64,000 bases of DNA from an uncultured Campylobacter sp. (GTDB lineage: Bacteria; Campylobacterota; Campylobacteria; Campylobacterales; Campylobacteraceae). The stretch lies in contig NZ_CALGPY010000014.1 of NCBI RefSeq assembly GCF_937959485.1, positions 186,001 through 250,000 of the forward strand, in the 5' to 3' direction. The notes under the pieces were generated by a model. It worked only from the letters and a program-made list of their open reading frames with translations. It had not been told where the DNA came from and ran no database searches. Every line of letters starts with the position of its first letter. The stretch's first letter is position 1. The position numbers and the translations under genes are program-made. Below are positions 43,225-52,480 of the stretch, piece by piece.

Positions 43225-44709
43225 TTAACCTCTCATCATTATTCTAACGCCGTTTTCGACGAGCATCCAAAAATCACCTACGTGCCATACGCCGAAAATT
43301 ATCACTAAAGCGCAAAGCAAGATTAGCGGTAAATTTTCAAACAAGCTCATCTCTTTAGCATAAACCACTTCACCTTTAGGCGTACCGAAGCTCGCAAGAT
43401 TAAAGTGTGCGAAGTCCGCGATGAAAATAATTACGAGCGCGATCGCAAATAATGCTACGGCTATGTATTGACCACTGGCTATCGCGCCTTTAAAAACGTT
43501 AAATTCGCTTACAAAGATCGCAAACGCAGGAACACCTACGAGCGAGCAAACCGCAGCGCCAAACATTATCGTAGTAAGCGGAGCGATTTTTACCATACCG
43601 CCCATTCTAGACATATCTTTGTGACCGTAAATTCTAGCGATATTACCGGTAGAGCAGAATGCAAGAGCCTTAGTAAAGCTGTGAGCTAAGCAGTGAAAGA
43701 TCGCGGCAAGCAAGCCAAAATATCCGCCGATGCCTAGCGCAAATGCAATAACACCCATATGAACGACCGAGTGGTAAGCAAACATCCTTTTTACATCGTG
43801 CTGACGAACGAGGAAAATTCCTGCTATAAATAGCGTGACCGTACCGGAAATTAACATCACGGATTGAACGAAGTCAAAGCCTACAGCTTGAGCTGTAATA
43901 GCGTAATATCTAAATATCGCTAGCATCGCACATTTTAAAAGTACGCCCGAAAGTAGTGCCGAAATAGGAGCCGGACCTTCTGCGTGAACATCAGGAAGCC
44001 AAGTGTGAGTAGGAGCAAGTCCTGCTTTGGTTCCAAAGCCAATTAGAGCAAATATAAAGATAAGCTTAGCAGCATCGCCGTTTAAATTTTTGGCATTATC
44101 CATAATGCTCGTCCAAAGCATCGAAGCCTCGCCGTCGCCTGTGATTTTGAATGTAGCCGCATATAGTAAAACGGTCGCATAAAGCGCGAATGCTAAACCA
44201 ATCGAGCAGATAACGATATATTTGTAACCGCTCTCAGTGGATTTTTTATCTTTATGAATAGCGACCAAAAATACCGACGCTAACGTAGTGGCCTCTACTG
44301 CAGCCCACATAAACGCGACGTTGTTGCATATAACGCTAAGCGTCATCGTAAAAACGAAAACGTGGCAGAGCGAGTAGTATTTTCTAAGATCGCTAAGATC
44401 CAAATGACCGCCCTGTATCTCCCATTTCATATAGGTGGTGGAGTATAAATTTACCAAAAAGCCCGTTACGGCGATTAGCACTAAAAATACGCAGCCTAGG
44501 CTATCTAGGAATAGGAATTTATCGTATGCGTAAAAGGCCTCGGCATTGCCGCTTAGAAGCTTGCCTACGTTACAGAGTAGCCCTGCGGATGTAACCCCAG
44601 AAATCAAAACGTGTAACGTGCTTAGGAGCTTGAAATTCTTAGGGCATAAGAATAATATCAGCGCTCCGAGCAACGGAAAAATTAATATAAAAGCTAAACT
44701 ATTCATCAT
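43225..44709 (-). CDS. hyfF: Hydrogenase-4 subunit HyfF (antiporter-like, NuoL/M/N family)
   Basis: 494 residues, about fourteen membrane helices. The proton-translocation signature is HTWLPDVHAEGPAPISALLSGVLLKCAMLAI near residues 235-265, with a conserved Lys, and the upstream Glu is in MWAAVEATTLASVF near 133. Later, HDVKRMFAYHSVVHMGVI near 308 is typical. One of two antiporter-like subunits in the operon. ATG codons occur at both 44709 and 44706. Confidence 0.93.
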   Translation of the reverse strand: MMNSLAFILIFPLLGALILFLCPKNFKLLSTLHVLISGVTSAGLLCNVGKLLSGNAEAFYAYDKFLFLDSLGCVFLVLIAVTGFLVNLYSTTYMKWEIQGGHLDLSDLRKYYSLCHVFVFTMTLSVICNNVAFMWAAVEATTLASVFLVAIHKDKKSTESGYKYIVICSIGLAFALYATVLLYAATFKITGDGEASMLWTSIMDNAKNLNGDAAKLIFIFALIGFGTKAGLAPTHTWLPDVHAEGPAPISALLSGVLLKCAMLAIFRYYAITAQAVGFDFVQSVMLISGTVTLFIAGIFLVRQHDVKRMFAYHSVVHMGVIAFALGIGGYFGLLAAIFHCLAHSFTKALAFCSTGNIARIYGHKDMSRMGGMVKIAPLTTIMFGAAVCSLVGVPAFAIFVSEFNVFKGAIASGQYIAVALFAIALVIIFIADFAHFNLASFGTPKGEVVYAKEMSLFENLPLILLCALVIIFGVWHVGDFWMLVENGVRIMMRG

Positions 44710-45353
44710 TAACCCCTTAAATTCGAAGCTTTAGACGTATCAAGTCCGTCATAGGCTTTGTAAAATCTAACCGCCAAAACGCTCATAATGATAACCGCAA
44801 AGATCGCGTCGGTTAAAATTCCAAGCTCAACGAGCTCGTGAGAGTTGTAAGCCATAAGCGCAAGGCTTAGGTGGATGCCGTTTTCAAATAGGCAGTAGGC
44901 TAGAATTTGCTTGATGAAAGAATTTCTTAGCATGAAGCCAAAAATTCCCATCATAAATACGGTTACCGCCGCTATTAGAACGATTCTTTCTTGAATAAGA
45001 GAGAATTTAAGCAAGATCGGATTGATTGTCATCGCAATCGCTAGCGAAAATCCCATCGCAATAACGGGGCTTACGAAAAAGCCGCCTACCGGCTCATCCT
45101 CGCTGATAACATCCAGCTTTTTAACTAGCCAAAATAAAATTCCCGGCACGAAAATAACCTTCGTAAAAAACGCCACTATCGCCCAAATTCTAAGTTGCGG
45201 CGCATTGAAGTTAGAATACAGCATAAAAAATATGCTTACCAAAAGTAGCGTCTGAATCGCGTAAATTCCGATCGAAAGCTTTAAATTTCTAAGTCCGAAT
45301 ACCGCAAGTGACGTTACGATCATACAAATTGCTAAAATATCGATACTATTCAT
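44709..45353 (-). CDS. hyfE: Hydrogenase-4 subunit HyfE (NuoK-like)
   Basis: 214 residues, about seven membrane helices, the normal HyfE length. It shows KQILAYCLFENGIHLSLALMAYNS near residue 148, with the Glu typical of NuoK/MrpC-like subunits, and the last helix is followed by a short polar tail. It sits in the membrane arm between HyfC and HyfF; no insertion or truncation. Confidence 0.9.
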   Translation of the reverse strand: MNSIDILAICMIVTSLAVFGLRNLKLSIGIYAIQTLLLVSIFFMLYSNFNAPQLRIWAIVAFFTKVIFVPGILFWLVKKLDVISEDEPVGGFFVSPVIAMGFSLAIAMTINPILLKFSLIQERIVLIAAVTVFMMGIFGFMLRNSFIKQILAYCLFENGIHLSLALMAYNSHELVELGILTDAIFAVIIMSVLAVRFYKAYDGLDTSKASNLRG

Positions 45354-45354
45354 C

Positions 45355-46284
45355 TTAAAATCCTACTACGTAAAGCGTTAATGCCGCAAAAGCAATGGCA
45401 AGAGCGCCGCATGAAATTTTGCGCATGCTCGAAGTCATTCTAAAGCGCGGTCCAAAGTTGTCGATGAAAACGGCTGCTACGTAAAATACGCCGGTTTTTA
45501 GCACAAAGATTATGATCGCTAAAAGCGGATTGCTAAAATTCCACGGCTCAAATATCGTTAGGAATAATCCGATCATCGCAAATTGCTTCAAAATAAGCGC
45601 CGCTTGCACTAAGCCGAGATCGCTGCCTGCGTATTCGCCAAGTAGACCTTCCTGAAGTTCTTGCTCGGCTTCGGCAAGATCAAATGGCTTTCTGCCGGTC
45701 TCGACATACATACACCATAAAAACGCAATCGAAGCGACGGCAAAGCTTGGAATTTGATAGCCGATCTGACCGCTGCGTACCATCTGCTGGATCTCAACTA
45801 AATTTGAAGTTCCCGCAGCCATCATTACTACGATTAGGCACATTATCATCACAGGTTCGACAAAAACGGCAAGCATCTGCTCGCGTCCACCGCCGGTTGC
45901 CGCAAAAGGGTTACCGCTATCTAGCGATGCCGCACCGAATACGAAGCGCAAAAGCGCGCCTAGATATAGGATAACGAAAATATCCGAATACGCTCCGAAA
46001 AGAGTATCTTTGCTGTATGTAATAGGAATAGCCGCCAAAATCGCTGCCGAAGTAGCGAAAAGGAAAAACGGCGCCCACCTAAATACCCAGTGGCTGCACG
46101 CAGGAACGGTTCTGCCGCGCTTAAAAAGCTTAATAATATCGCGGTAAGTCTGGAAAAAATCGCTTCCTTGTTTCGACTGAAGCTTGGCTCGAAGTTTTCT
46201 CGCCATACCGTCGAAAAGTGGAGCGACTAGGACGATAACCGCGACTTGAAATATCATTAAAAATATAGTTTGTATAGTCTGCAT
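45355..46284 (-). CDS. hyfC: Hydrogenase-4 subunit HyfC (NuoH-like)
   Basis: 309 residues, about eight membrane helices. NuoH-like blocks are visible: YRDIIKLFKRGRTVPACSHWVFRWAPF near residue 45, and ETGRKPFDLAEAEQELQEGLLGEYAGSDLGL near 197, the conserved Glu-rich loop that contacts the hydrophilic arm. It anchors the NiFe module to the membrane arm. Confidence 0.93.
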   Translation of the reverse strand: MQTIQTIFLMIFQVAVIVLVAPLFDGMARKLRAKLQSKQGSDFFQTYRDIIKLFKRGRTVPACSHWVFRWAPFFLFATSAAILAAIPITYSKDTLFGAYSDIFVILYLGALLRFVFGAASLDSGNPFAATGGGREQMLAVFVEPVMIMCLIVVMMAAGTSNLVEIQQMVRSGQIGYQIPSFAVASIAFLWCMYVETGRKPFDLAEAEQELQEGLLGEYAGSDLGLVQAALILKQFAMIGLFLTIFEPWNFSNPLLAIIIFVLKTGVFYVAAVFIDNFGPRFRMTSSMRKISCGALAIAFAALTLYVVGF

Positions 46285-46294
46285 CTTAAACCTC

Positions 46295-48268
46295 CTAGAT
46301 CAAGAAATATCCGACGCCCAGTATCGCGCAAAGATAGATTAGGATGTAAAGCGTATATAAATTTGCATAGCCGCTTTGAATAATTCCTATCTTATCGGCG
46401 ATCTTCTTACTCCAATCGATTACCGGTTGATAAATCATCGTCCACCAAATGTCTTGTGGGTGGTTGTGATACTCGATCGGTCCGAAGTAGCCGTTTTGCT
46501 CTATTCTGCGTTTATGACCTCTAAATAACCAGTCCATAATCTTTCTTAAATCGCCGGTAAAAGGACCGCCGGTCATCTGCATGCGAGGGCTATATTTAAA
46601 GCCGCACGCCCAAGGATCTGTCTCGCGAGGTTTGTCACGATTTGCTTTCATAACCGCTAGGATGATAAACGGAAGCAGCATTGTAGAACACAAAATCACT
46701 GCAATAAGAGGAGTTGAAACGATACTTCCCAAAGGCGAAGTGATTGACGAAGCGCCTAGGCTTGCGACATACCCGCTATTGGAAGTGATAGAATTTACTG
46801 CCTGCATTATGTAATCAACTATGAAGTGTGCGCCTACGCCAAATCCCACGCAGCCTATCATCAAAATGATCATTCCTAAAACCATTCCTAATGGGCTTTC
46901 TTTTGCATTTTCCCAAATTTTTTCATCTCTTGGGGTTCCTGCGAAGATTACCGCATAAAGCTTAAGGTGCATACCGACCAAAACGCCGGTGAGTGCAAGA
47001 GCGACCACCGCTAAAGAGAAGGCATATCTAATGAAAATTCCGCTTTCCTTGGCACCTTGAAGCATTCCTTGATAGGTAAACCATTCTGAGACGAAACCGT
47101 TTACCGGAGGAAGCGCTGCGATACCCATGATACCGATAAACATACCGACGGCAGTTAGAGGCATTTTTTTAGCTAGCCCTCCTAGCACGTCCATATTCTG
47201 CGTATGAGTAGCGTGGATTACTGAGCCTGCGCATAAGAATAAAAGGCCTTTGAATATTGCGTGGTTTACTACGTGGTAGCAGCCTGCTAAAAATCCGACT
47301 GCAGCTAGCGTTACATTGCCTGCTGCGACGCCGTAAATTCCGGTGCCAAGACCCAGCAAGATAATGCCGATATTTTCAACCGAGTGGTACGCAAGAAGCG
47401 CTTTGAAGTCGTGCTGGCACAACGCGTATAAAACGCCGAAAAGCGAGCTGGCTGCTCCTAGGATCAAAACTGCAAGTCCAAAATAGATGCTTAGCGGCAA
47501 AAATAACGTAAATTTAACAAGCGTAAAGAGCGCTACTTTAATCATAACGCCGCTCATCAGTGCAGAGACATTCGATGGAGCCGCAGGGTGAGCTTGCGGT
47601 AGCCAAACGTGAAAAGGCCACATTCCCGCTTTTGAGCCGAAGCCGACCAAAAACAAGATGAATGCTGCTACAGAAGCGCCCATCGGCATATTTACTTTTC
47701 CCCACTCCGCAAATTCGAAGCTGCCTGCGTAGTTTGCAATGATAAGTAAGCCACAGGTGATACAAAATGCACCGATCTGCGCTATACCTAGATATACCAT
47801 AACGGCTTTGAGCGTGCCTTTGCCATCGTTTACTATGATTAGAAATGACGAGATTAGCGTCATAAGCTCCCATAAAACAGCGAAGCAAAATACATTATCT
47901 GCACTGATAACTAAAAGCATAGATAAGATGAAGGTATTAAATAAACATGCAAAAACGCCGATATTTGCCTTTCCGATATATTCCTCGGCGTAGCTCATAC
48001 CGTAAACGCTGCTTGCAAAGCCTATAAAAACGACTACGAAGCTGAAGAAATTTCCAAGCGGGCTTAAAGCAAATTTTGGCGCATATAAGAAAGTACCGCC
48101 CAAAACGAAGCTATCGCTTATGCCCATATTGGCTACGAAATGACACATCGCATAAAAACAGCTGATAGCACCTAATCCAAATCCCACCTTAACGGCAGTT
48201 TTTGGAGCGCAGTATAAAAGGATACTAATTACTGCACTGACGATAAATAAAGTATAGACGCTTATCAT
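46295..48268 (-). CDS. hyfB: Hydrogenase-4 subunit HyfB (antiporter-like)
   Basis: 657 residues from ATG 48268, which overlaps hyfA in ATGA. About sixteen membrane helices. It shows FCFAVLWELMTLISSFLII with the key Glu near residue 128 and HVWLPQAHPAAPSNVSALMSGVMIKVALF near 217 with the key Lys. The long C-terminal part (DPWACGFKYSPRMQMTGGPF near 555) is typical of HyfB/HycC and holds the lateral helix. hyfD, the third antiporter-like gene of E. coli hyf, is absent between hyfC and hyfE. Confidence 0.94.
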   Translation of the reverse strand: MISVYTLFIVSAVISILLYCAPKTAVKVGFGLGAISCFYAMCHFVANMGISDSFVLGGTFLYAPKFALSPLGNFFSFVVVFIGFASSVYGMSYAEEYIGKANIGVFACLFNTFILSMLLVISADNVFCFAVLWELMTLISSFLIIVNDGKGTLKAVMVYLGIAQIGAFCITCGLLIIANYAGSFEFAEWGKVNMPMGASVAAFILFLVGFGSKAGMWPFHVWLPQAHPAAPSNVSALMSGVMIKVALFTLVKFTLFLPLSIYFGLAVLILGAASSLFGVLYALCQHDFKALLAYHSVENIGIILLGLGTGIYGVAAGNVTLAAVGFLAGCYHVVNHAIFKGLLFLCAGSVIHATHTQNMDVLGGLAKKMPLTAVGMFIGIMGIAALPPVNGFVSEWFTYQGMLQGAKESGIFIRYAFSLAVVALALTGVLVGMHLKLYAVIFAGTPRDEKIWENAKESPLGMVLGMIILMIGCVGFGVGAHFIVDYIMQAVNSITSNSGYVASLGASSITSPLGSIVSTPLIAVILCSTMLLPFIILAVMKANRDKPRETDPWACGFKYSPRMQMTGGPFTGDLRKIMDWLFRGHKRRIEQNGYFGPIEYHNHPQDIWWTMIYQPVIDWSKKIADKIGIIQSGYANLYTLYILIYLCAILGVGYFLI

Positions 48269-48864
48269 TTTGCGCCTCCTTCTTTTTTGGCGACGCAACT
48301 GATTTCGCCGTTTAACACGTCTTTTGCAAAAGCATTAGCCGCATCGTAGTCTATCGCAAAGCCCAATTTATGCTTACCTTCTTTAGGATCTATCATAATG
48401 ATAGCGCTGGTTGGGCAAACCTCGACGCATGCAGGACCGTTCTCGCGTCCGTTGCATAGATCGCATTTGATGGCGGTGCTTTTGGCGCCCGCCTGGCTTT
48501 CGATCTCTAGATAATACTTCGGCTCGACCGCATAATTTACTGACGGCATAAGCTCGGCATTCGAGCTGATCGCGCCATAAGGACAGGCGAGCGTACACAT
48601 CTTGCATCCGATGCAAATTTCTTCGTGCAATTCGATATAGTTATTATCGAAGCGAAGCGCACCGGTAGGACAGACGTTTGCGCATGGTCCGTCATCGCAC
48701 TGCCTGCACTGCGTAGGCATAACGCCGTAAGCCTGTCTAAGCACGGTAAGTCGCGATTTAGCAAGCTTACCGCGCTCGTAGGCACTTGAGTAACAGGCTG
48801 CCATGCACGTCGTGCAACCGATACATCGTTTGTAATCGCAGATTACAAATTTATGTTGTTTCAT
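48265..48864 (-). CDS. hyfA: Hydrogenase-4 electron-transfer subunit HyfA (four [4Fe-4S] clusters)
   Basis: 199 residues from ATG 48864 with AAGGAGAAAGGT upstream. The four Cys motifs are CIGCTTCMAAC near residue 15, CRQCDDGPCANVCPTGAL near 53, CIGCKMCTLACPYGAI near 82 and CDLCNGRENGPACVEVCPTSAI near 132, as in HycB/HyfA. It takes electrons from formate dehydrogenase H and passes them to the NiFe module. It is the first gene of the operon and divergent from fdhF. Confidence 0.94.
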   Translation of the reverse strand: MKQHKFVICDYKRCIGCTTCMAACYSSAYERGKLAKSRLTVLRQAYGVMPTQCRQCDDGPCANVCPTGALRFDNNYIELHEEICIGCKMCTLACPYGAISSNAELMPSVNYAVEPKYYLEIESQAGAKSTAIKCDLCNGRENGPACVEVCPTSAIIMIDPKEGKHKLGFAIDYDAANAFAKDVLNGEISCVAKKEGGAK

Positions 48865-48920
48865 ACCTTTCTCCTTGACTTAAGGAATTTTAAAAATTTT
48901 TTACTAAAAATTTTGGTGTA

Positions 48921-48926
48921 ATTATA
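48921..48926 (-). promoter_or_regulatory. Putative -10 box for the hyf operon
   Basis: TATAAT on the minus strand (ATTATA on plus), 57 bases before the hyfA start. The upstream side reads CGGACTTAAA. AAGGAG at 48876-48871 is the ribosome binding site. Confidence 0.55.
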
Positions 48927-49194
48927 TTTAAGTCCGTAAAAAAATTCCGTCATTTATCTGACGATATTTGGAATTTATTTGATAAATTTGCTTTCAAAGC
49001 TTAAATCTAAAAACTAATTTCTTTTTTAAACCGGTTCGTTGATTATTTACTTTAAAAGTCTAGTATGTAAGTATTGAAGTATATTTTAAAATTTAAATTA
49101 CTACTTAAATTACCCCAACTTACTCCTAATTATAATTGAAAAAATTCTTTTAGCTTAAGGCAAAATTTCAATTTTATTTTAGGTAAGAATTTAT

Positions 49195-49200
49195 ATAATT
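49195..49200 (+). promoter_or_regulatory. Putative -10 box for fdhF
   Basis: TATAAT after a periodic T-rich stretch (CAATTTTATTTTAGG), 58 bases before ATG 49259. GAAAGGAG just before the start is the ribosome binding site. Confidence 0.6.
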
Positions 49201-49258
49201 GTGCCGAAATTGCATATATGGTAATTTTGCATGTTTAGTATTTTCGAAAGGAGAAAAT

Positions 49259-51526
49259 ATGGCGAATAAAGGCAAGGTCATATGCCCTTATTGTGGCACA
49301 GGCTGTCAAATCGAGCTGACTGCGGAAGACAATTATATCAAATCCGCAACCGGCGTAAGCGACAACCCCGTAAATCAGGGTTGTTTATGTTTGAAAGGTT
49401 ATTACGGATGGAATTACGTAGGCTCTAGAGATAGGCTTACTACTCCGCTAATTCGTAAAAAGAATGGCAAATTTAGTAAAGACGGCGATTTGGTCGAGGC
49501 TAGCTGGGACGAAGCGCTTGATTTGGTTGCTAAAAAGATGCTAGAAGTCAAAGAAAAATACGGCGCCGACGCGATAGCCGGAAACTATTCCGCACGCTGT
49601 ACGCATGAGGATAACTACGTAGCGCAGAAGCTACTTAGAATTTTAGGCACGAATAATATCGATCACTGCGCGCGCATTTGACACGCTCCGACTGTGGCAG
49701 GTCTTGCCAAAACAATCGGTAACGGGGCGGCTACAAATAGCTTTACTGAGATCGGAACTCACAGCAACTGCATTATGATGATCGGCTCAAACCCGGAAAA
49801 TGGCCACCCGATCGTAGCTATGCACGTTCAAAGAGCGCTAAATAGAGGCGCTAAACTCATCGTCATTGACCCGGTTAAGACGGAATTTGCAAATCGCGCA
49901 GATATCCACCTCCAGCTTGAGCCGGAGCACAATATCCCGGTTATAAACGCTTTAATCCATGCTATTATCGACGAGGATTTGGTAAATCACGAATTCGTTG
50001 AGAAATACACCAAGGGTTTTGAATATGTAAAAGAGGCGGTTAAGGATTATTCGCCTGAAGCCGTAGCCAAATACACTAGGTTAAACGCTGAAGATATTAG
50101 AAAAGCGGCTAGAATTTACGCTACTACGCGCCCTGCGGTTATCACGCACGGCATGGGTGTAACTCACTTCAACCACGGCGTGGGCGCGGTCTGCGACATT
50201 TCAAATTTAATGCTTGTAACGGGCAACGTAGGCGAGCTAGGCAGTGGCGATCTACCGATCCGCGGACAAGAAAACGTTCAAGGCTGCTGCGATATGGGAA
50301 TGCTTCCTAACGTATTTACCGGCTATAAGGCTGTAACCGACGAGAGTGCCCGTGATTGGTTTGAGCGCCAGTGGAATTTGCCGAAAGGTCATCTAAATGG
50401 CAAGATCGGTATTCATAAAACCGAAGTGCCTGACGCAATTCTTGATGGTAGGGTAAAATTCTTCTGGACGATGGGCGAAAACCCGGTTATGACCGATCCG
50501 AACGCAAACCACTTCTTGCGCGCGATTTCGCAGGTAGAGATGTATGTGATCCAAGATATTTTCTTAACCGAGACGAGCCGCAAAGCAGATGTTGTGCTTC
50601 CTGGAGCTTGCAGCGGCGAGAAGGAGGGCACTTATGCTAACGCCGAGCGCCGCGTACAGCATAGCGAGATTGTAGTTGCCCCTCCGGGACAAGCTAGACA
50701 AGACTGGGCTATCATCTGCGAGCTTGCCAGACGTTTAGGTCTAGGAGATTATTTCACATTCCAATCTCCAGAGCAGATTTGGGAAGAGGTACGCAGGGTA
50801 GCTCCGCACAACTACGGCGGAATGAGCTATTACCGTATCAAAAAATACCACGGACTTCACTGGCCGTGCCCTGATGAGAATTCTATGGGCGGACCTGCAT
50901 TGTATCTTGATAAAAAATTCTTTACCCTGGACGGTAAAGGAAATTTCGTCCCAGTTCTATTCGTGGATGATAAGAGCAAGATCGAAAGCGCCAAAGAGGA
51001 ATTCGCAAAGCGTATGAATATGCCGAAAGATTATCCTGTAATGGCGGGCTCGGTCGATGAGAAAACCGACGAGGAGTTCCCGATCCAGCTTCTAACTACG
51101 CGTAAGGTTTACGAGTACGCAGGAGGCGCGATGACTAGGCGCTCTAAGACCGTCGAGCAAGGCGGCGACGCGATAGGACCGATTGCGGAAATGAATCCGA
51201 AACTCGCCGAGCGATACGGAATTTCACAGGGCGATTTCATCGTCGCGTGGAGCCGCTACGGCTATATCGCGATCAAGGCTGACATTACCGAGTGTATAAT
51301 GGACGGTATCATTCAGATGTCTTATCACTACTGGGAGAGTTGCTGCAACGAGCTAACTAGCGGCGGCTGGGATCTAATCGCTAAAACGCCTACGTTTAAG
51401 GCAGCGATTCAGATTAAAAAGATCGACGAAGAGGAATTTTTGCGTATCCGCGAGCTTAAGCGCATTAAATTTCAAACCAATAAAGTCGTTTACGACGACT
51501 TCCACCACCATCCGATTAAATTCTAA
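49259..51526 (+). CDS. fdhF: Formate dehydrogenase H, selenocysteine-containing
   Basis: 755 residues with one in-frame UGA at 49679-49681 read as selenocysteine (residue 141; Sec140 in E. coli FdhF). The frame continues without other stops to 51526, and the flanks DHCARI-U-HAPTVAGLAKTIGNGA match the known active site. The N-terminal [4Fe-4S] ligands are in VICPYCGTGCQIEL and GCLCLKG. The molybdopterin-binding parts include GSNPENGHPIVAMH, GNVGELGSGDLPIRGQENVQG and the C-terminal EFPIQLLTTRKVYEYAGGAMTRRSK. It oxidises formate to carbon dioxide in the cytoplasm and hands electrons to HyfA. It has no Tat signal, as expected for FDH-H. A strong terminator follows. Confidence 0.96.
49695..49709 (+). 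promoter_or_regulatory. SECIS-like hairpin of fdhF
   Basis: TGGCA, loop GGTCT, TGCCA: a perfect 5-bp stem with five-base loop, starting 14 bases after the UGA codon. The E. coli fdhF SECIS has the same apical GGUCU, flanked by GCA and UGC, at a similar distance. This supports selenocysteine insertion by SelB. Confidence 0.85.
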
Positions 51527-51542
51527 GAATTTAATCTTATCC

Positions 51543-51578
51543 GTAGATTCGGGGGCTATGCTTCCGAATCTACTTTTT
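51543..51578 (+). terminator. Rho-independent terminator of fdhF
   Basis: GTAGATTCGG (51543-51552), loop of 11, CCGAATCTAC (51564-51573), then TTTTT. It lies 17 bases after the stop, a strong classical terminator. Confidence 0.93.
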
Positions 51579-52144
51579 AACAATCAATTCAAATAATATG
51601 AAATTTTGGCGATTTAGCCGTCTTGCAGTATTTTAAAGATCAAAGATTTCAAAATTCAATCAATTCAGCGATATTTTAATACGCCTCTTCGCGTAGTTGC
51701 ACTATCGATAAGAGGGCAGTTGAAATTTATCTGCTATTGCGTTAATAGATGTGGCGGCAAGAGATCAGCCGTTCGTGATTTAACAAATCCTAATAAATTT
51801 AGTTTTAATCAGAGCGGCATAATAGAGTAAATTTTAAAGATAAGCATGATAATAAGACTATTTTATCGCGGCGAATCTTACCAAATTACATTATTGATTA
51901 AATTTTAACGCGTACAGGCTGATTTTATGCGAATTAGTCTATATTGTCAAGTAGCGCTGTAATTTTAATAACGCAAATGCAATTTTTGTGATTTTAATAT
52001 GTAAATGCAAAAGGCTCATAGGCTTTTAAGGCGCTAGACGCGGCTTTTAGTCTTAATGGTCGCAAATGCCGATTTCTAGCATAGCTGGAGTAGTTTCGCG
52101 TTTCGTCTGAAATCCATAAATTTTGATTTTAAAATTTTAGATTT

Positions 52145-52184
52145 AAAATTCCGAATTCCGTCGTGCTTGGAATTCGGAATTTTT
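52145..52184. terminator. Long hairpin, probable bidirectional terminator
   Basis: AAAATTCCGAATTCC (52145-52159), nine-base loop, and its perfect complement GGAATTCGGAATTTT (52169-52183), then T. The stem is 15 bp with A-runs and T-runs at the two ends, and it lies between convergent units. It is built from RAATTY words. Confidence 0.6.
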
Positions 52185-52269
52185 AGAATTTTGTTTCATC
52201 GCGTGTTTTTTGCGTTCTATTTCACATGAGAGTCGTTCGCTGCGCTAGATCACGCTGCTTGCGATGTTA

Positions 52270-52357
52270 AAGTTATTGCGCCAAAGCTTCTGCCTGCTTG
52301 CGAACCAGATTTATGAACTGGGCTCTGATATTGAAGTTATTGCGCCAAAGCTTCTGC
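52270..52357. repeat. 24-bp direct repeat, two copies 64 bp apart
   Basis: The identical 24-mer starting AAGTTATTGCGCC and ending AAGCTTCTGC lies at 52270-52293 and 52334-52357. The bases between copies differ from the flanks. Confidence 0.9.
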
Positions 52358-52404
52358 GGCAGAATTCCATCTACTTTATTAAAAGTAGTTAGAATTTCTG
52401 CCGC
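52356..52404. repeat. Imperfect inverted repeat
   Basis: GCGGCAGAATTC (52356-52367) pairs with GAATTTCTGCCGC (52392-52404) with one bulged base. ACTTTATTAAAAGT between them can extend the stem. It overlaps the second copy of the 24-bp repeat by two bases. Confidence 0.65.
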
Positions 52405-52480
52405 TTGTCGCACTTGAGTTACTTATTGCGCCGGTCTGTTCGTCGCGCTTTAATTTTTATCGCTCATAGTGCCCGCTGTT

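Larger units (their letters stand above)
48865..49258. promoter_or_regulatory. Divergent regulatory region between hyf operon and fdhF
   Basis: 394 AT-rich bases. It holds both promoters listed separately and several AT-rich inverted words. I looked for a sigma-54 -24/-12 pair and an FNR box and did not find a convincing one, so control may differ from E. coli, where sigma-54 and FhlA are used. Confidence 0.5.
51579..52480. other. Long intergenic stretch between fdhF and dctP, with hairpins and repeats
   Basis: About 900 bases without a supported gene. The left 500 bases are AT-rich and featureless to my reading. The right part (52140-52410) holds three structures listed separately. Confidence 0.55.

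Noticed and set aside
48865..49258. Sigma-54 promoter or FNR box for the formate hydrogenlyase genes
   Set aside because: No GG-N10-GC pair at proper spacing and no TTGAT-N4-ATCAA palindrome could be found by eye; only sigma-70-type -10 boxes are visible.
49199..51526. Two separate formate dehydrogenase genes, or a pseudogene with a nonsense mutation
   Set aside because: The in-frame UGA sits exactly at the selenocysteine position of FdhF and is followed by a SECIS-like hairpin.
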